64,000 nt of DNA, taken from DATBLE01 sp963808815. GTDB taxonomy: Bacteria; Actinomycetota; Thermoleophilia; Gaiellales; Gaiellaceae. The notes beneath the pieces are model-generated. The model was not told the DNA's origin. It saw only the letters and a list, made by a program, of their open reading frames with translations, and made no database searches. Position 1 is the stretch's first letter, and each line of letters opens with the position of its first letter. The stretch covers positions 124,001 to 188,000 of the forward strand of contig CAWEGI010000015.1 of assembly GCA_963808815.1 (NCBI GenBank), given 5' to 3'. This document shows positions 61,656 through 64,000 of the stretch, in pieces. The position numbers were made by a program, and so were the translations under genes.

Positions 61656-61667
61656 CCGGTCGAGGAT

Positions 61668-61985
61668 CTAGAGAGAGCGGTCGGGCCCGATCGCGACCTC
61701 GTAGTGCGCAACGCGCTCGTCGAAGCCGCCGAGGACGCGGCGTGCTGCGTGCGGGACGACCGCGGTCTCGTAGTCGTCGCCCGCGAATGTCCGGATCGCC
61801 TCCAGCGACTCCCAGAGGGTCAGCACGGCGAACTCGATGCGATCGCCGGAGTCGCACCGGAGCACGTAGCCGTCCACGTAACCCCTGATCCCGCGCAGCA
61901 GCGGAAACGTGTGCTGCCGGAGATGCTCCTCGTAGCGAGGCGCGTCGTCGACCGCAGTCCAGCCGTGCCAGAGCCGTCCGATCAC
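61668..61985 (-). CDS. ABM-fold protein (monooxygenase-like)
   Basis: 105-residue protein of the dimeric alpha/beta-barrel (antibiotic biosynthesis monooxygenase-like) type: WHGWTAVDDAPRYEEHLRQHTFPLLRGIRGYVDGYVLR, then FAVLTLWESLEAIRTFAGDDYETAVV with the usual Trp-Glu-Ser. Members include heme-degrading and quinol oxygenases, but no catalytic residues can be assigned. GTG start at 61985, only 12 bp from the divergent cupin gene start, so the promoters overlap. Confidence 0.75.
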   Translation of the reverse strand: MIGRLWHGWTAVDDAPRYEEHLRQHTFPLLRGIRGYVDGYVLRCDSGDRIEFAVLTLWESLEAIRTFAGDDYETAVVPHAARRVLGGFDERVAHYEVAIGPDRSL

Positions 61986-61997
61986 CGTTCACCTGCG

Positions 61998-62394
61998 ATG
62001 ATGACCGAGATGGGCAGCTCCAGCCCGTTCGCCGATCTCGAGGCCCTCGACGCCCAGCGCATCTGGAACGGCGTCGCCGGCCGCGTGGTCGAGGGAGAGC
62101 GCGTGACCCTCGCGGTGATCGAGCTCGACCCGGACAGCGTCGTCCCCGAGCACCGCCACGAGAACGAGCAGGTCGGCGTGCTCGTCTCCGGCCGGCTCGA
62201 GTTCCGGATCGGCGACGAGACGCGCCGGGTCGAGCCCGGGCGGAACGTGGTGCATCCCCGCGGACGTCCCGCACGAGGTGCGGACGGGCTCCGAGGGGGC
62301 CGTGGCCGTCGAGGTCTTTGCCCCGGCGCGGGCGGACTGGGCGGCACTCGAGCGGCTCGGGGCCCGGGCTCCGCGCTGGCCGACGGCCGACTAG
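61998..62394 (+). pseudogene. Cupin-domain protein, one frameshift
   Basis: From ATG 61998 the frame has VELDPDSVVPEHRHENEQVGVLVSGRLEFRIGDETRRVEPG, a complete cupin motif 1. Then an extra base near 62238 shifts the frame; the next frame resumes GTWCIPADVPHEVRTGSEGAVAVEVFAPARADWAAL, motif 2 with the metal His, and stops at 62392-62394. The native protein would be about 131 residues. The two motifs meet exactly, so a base error is more likely than decay. Divergent from the ABM-fold gene; greA follows. Confidence 0.8.
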
Positions 62395-62447
62395 GATCGA
62401 CGGGCGCCGGCCGGGCCTGGGCATCGGCAGAAGGGTACGCTGGAAGC

Positions 62448-62891
62448 ATGGGAGAGCACCTCACGACGGAGCAGCACGCCCAGCTCGCAGCCGAGCTCGC
62501 CGAGCTGGAGGGGCCGCGGCGCAAGGAGATCGTCGAGGCGATCGCGGTCGCGCGCGGGCACGGCGACCTCTCCGAGAACTTCGAGTACCACGCAGCCAAG
62601 AACGAGCAGGGGCTGCTCGAGCGCAAGATCACCATCCTCCGCGCACGGCTCGAGGACGCGGAGATCGTCGAGGGCGGCGATCCCGACGTGGTCGGGGTCG
62701 GCTCGCGGGTGGTCGTCGAGGACGAGACGGGCAGCCGCATCGAGGTCGAGATCTCCGGCCTCGGCGGCAACGGGACGACTTCCCCCTCCTCCCCGCTCGG
62801 CGCCGCGCTGCTCGGGAAGCGCGTCGGCGCGACCGTCGACGTCCGGGCGCCCAAGAGCACCTGGCAGGCGACCGTCGTCTCGATCGGCTAG
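62448..62891 (+). CDS. greA: Transcription elongation factor GreA
   Basis: Rescues backtracked RNA polymerase by stimulating cleavage of the 3' end of nascent RNA. 147 residues: N-terminal coiled coil (LAAELAELEGPRRKEIVEAIAVARGHGDLSENFEYHAAKNEQGLLERKITILRARLEDAEIV) with the tip acidic residues in GDLSENFEY, then the FKBP-like domain (VVVEDETGSRIEVEISG; SPLGAALLGKRVGATVDVRAP). Slightly shorter than the usual 157. GGAAGC precedes the ATG. Confidence 0.94.
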   Translation: MGEHLTTEQHAQLAAELAELEGPRRKEIVEAIAVARGHGDLSENFEYHAAKNEQGLLERKITILRARLEDAEIVEGGDPDVVGVGSRVVVEDETGSRIEVEISGLGGNGTTSPSSPLGAALLGKRVGATVDVRAPKSTWQATVVSIG

Positions 62892-63776
62892 CGGTCGACG
62901 ATCCGGTAGATGCTCGCCAGGTCGTCGCGGTCACAGCCGACCCGGTCGTAGTAGATCGCCGGCCGTGGACCGTTGGTCGCGTAGCTGTACTGGAACGCCG
63001 TGGCGGGCGGGAACCGGAGGATCGTCCTGGCCGTCCCGTTTCGCCAGCGGACGAGGCGGACGTCGGCGCAGGCCAGCGCGTTCCCGTAGTAGACGGTCCC
63101 GTCCCGCGTCACCGACGGCCCGAATTGCGCGTACGCGTAGCCGCCGAGCAGAGGCATCGCGACCCGGTGCTGCGTGCGGATGTCGTAGCGATAGGCGCGG
63201 CAGTGGTTGTCCGGGCAACCGATCCAGACGGCGTAGCGTCCGTTGACCTGTCCGGGCGCTGCGTAGGCGGCATGGCCGTCGACCACGGCGACCGTGCGGG
63301 TGGCGCCGGTCGCGCGGTTGGTCAGCACGATCTCGTAGCTCCGAGTGGCGTAGTCGATTCGTCCGTACAGGAGCCAAGGGCCGGAGACCGACGGTCGCCA
63401 GAGCCACGCGCTCGTCCTGGCCTCCAGCGGCAACATCGTCAGCCTCCTGGTCCGGAGGTCCACCTCGGCCAGCTTCGACGTGCCGCCATGGATCAGCTGG
63501 ATGACCAGCGTCCGCCCGTCGATGCCTCCCGTCTCGGCGTAGGTGCCGCGCGGATTGGCTCGCCACGCAGGGCGGCGCCGCGGCGGACGAGCACGACCGT
63601 GTGACTCGCGGGCGGCAGCGGGTTCGGCGTCGCGCTGTGCATCCAGGCCAGCCGGCCTTCGGCGGCGACCGGCCCGCTGTTGTCGACGGCGTTGCGCACG
63701 ACCGCCTTCGGCGTCGGTGATCTGCGGCACCTGCCGCCGCGAGAATCGTCAGGCAGGCGGCAGCCCGCGCGACCAC
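62888..63776 (-). pseudogene. Secreted beta-propeller-like protein, two frameshifts
   Basis: From GTG 63776, directly after the cupin stop, the frame reads VARAAACLTILAAAG, a short signal peptide. Near 63728 it shifts, and the next frame reads VVRNAVDNSGPVAAEGRLAWM to about 63560; then a second shift gives ANPRGTYAETGGIDGRTLVI and a long good C-terminus with repeated blades (LLYGRIDYATRSYEIVLTNRATGATRTVAVV, YAVWIGCPDNHCRAYRYDIRTQ). Joined, it is about 295 residues and resembles TolB/WD40-like exported proteins. Two indels in GC-rich runs explain the breaks. Confidence 0.65.
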
Positions 63777-64000
63777 CTAGATCCGCTCGAGCTCGTCCAC
63801 CGTTCGCTCGTCGCGGACGTTGCCCGTGTTCAGCGTCGTCTTCGGCTCGATCAGGACGACGTGCGTCTCACCCTCGGCGACCGGCCGGTGCTCGACGCCC
63901 TTCGGCACGACCACCAGCTCGCCGGGCTCGAGGACAACGTCGCCGTCGCGGAGCTCCATGCGCAGCCGCCCGGAGACGACCCAGAAGAGCTCGTCCTCGT
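63777..64000 (-). CDS. Cupin-domain protein (partial)
   Basis: C-terminal 74 residues of a cupin that starts beyond the right edge. Visible: DELFWVVSGRLRMELRDGDVVLEPGELVVVPKGVEHRPVAEGETHVVLIEPKTTLNTGN, i.e. the Glu of motif 1 and the His of motif 2 (GVEHRP). Such stand-alone cupins bind metals; activity unknown. The stop codon is followed at once by the GTG of the propeller-like gene, so the two are in one operon. Confidence 0.8.
   Translation of the reverse strand, partial: EDELFWVVSGRLRMELRDGDVVLEPGELVVVPKGVEHRPVAEGETHVVLIEPKTTLNTGNVRDERTVDELERI

Overview
This is a GC-rich (about two thirds G+C) bacterial chromosome segment. Gene content points to Actinobacteriota, probably a deep lineage such as Thermoleophilia: SepF/DivIVA/YggT division cluster, actinobacterial LexA boxes (GAAC-N4-GTTC), MurA with Asp in place of the fosfomycin-target Cys, ImuB/DnaE2 mutagenesis proteins with a DUF6504 partner, and fused MMPL proteins. 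The lineage is inferred from these features, not from a search.

Layout. 1-5450: an RbsC-type ABC uptake operon, an SDR dehydrogenase, a VOC-fold enzyme, an XRE-cupin regulator and a small cupin, linked by TGAACA boxes. 5450-7150: a gene-poor stretch with one small gene, a duplicated 55-bp element and five long hairpins, several with purine-only loops. 7151-14035: a secreted SnoaL-like protein, a NarL-type two-component system and a divergent 1410-residue MMPL transporter fused to a secreted-peptidase-like alpha/beta hydrolase. 14040-17268: an accessory patch with two tRNA-Pro 3'-end fragments flanking a deaminase, a frameshifted Val/Ser/Thr repeat surface protein and another purine-loop hairpin. 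17269-20560: an unusual operon (acyl-CoA dehydrogenase, PhnD-like binding protein without a signal peptide, TusA-like/ferritin-like protein) behind a tiny MRRR-stop leader. 20948-27400: cytochrome bd oxidase, a K+ channel, small membrane proteins and several remnants.

27548-44000 is a housekeeping block, almost all on the minus strand: tRNA-Pro, proS, ispG, rseP, dxr, cdsA, uppS, frr, pyrH, tsf, rpsB (MEP isoprenoids, undecaprenyl and phospholipid precursors, translation), then an RluA-type pseudouridine synthase, lspA, a TraR/DksA-type protein, divIVA, yggT, sepF, yggS, pgeF and a CCA-adding-type enzyme. 44000-46850: ridA, a histidine-stripped HisB-like protein, murA and an HD-domain protein. 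46850-53773: a large surface protein, an aminotransferase, an EEP-family hydrolase, a glycosyltransferase, a microprotein and a GH15 hydrolase. 53784-59740: a split SOS mutagenesis locus (dnaE2, bicupin, small gene, DUF6504 gene, imuB with two LexA boxes). 59805-64000: typA, an ABM-fold protein, cupins, greA and a propeller-like secreted protein.

Caution: roughly seventeen apparent single-base frameshifts occur, including in genes expected to be essential (rpsB, pyrH, dxr, rseP). Restoring one base recovers a good C-terminus and stop in nearly every case. Indel errors in the assembly are the simplest explanation, so broken genes here should not be read as true pseudogenes without raw-read support.
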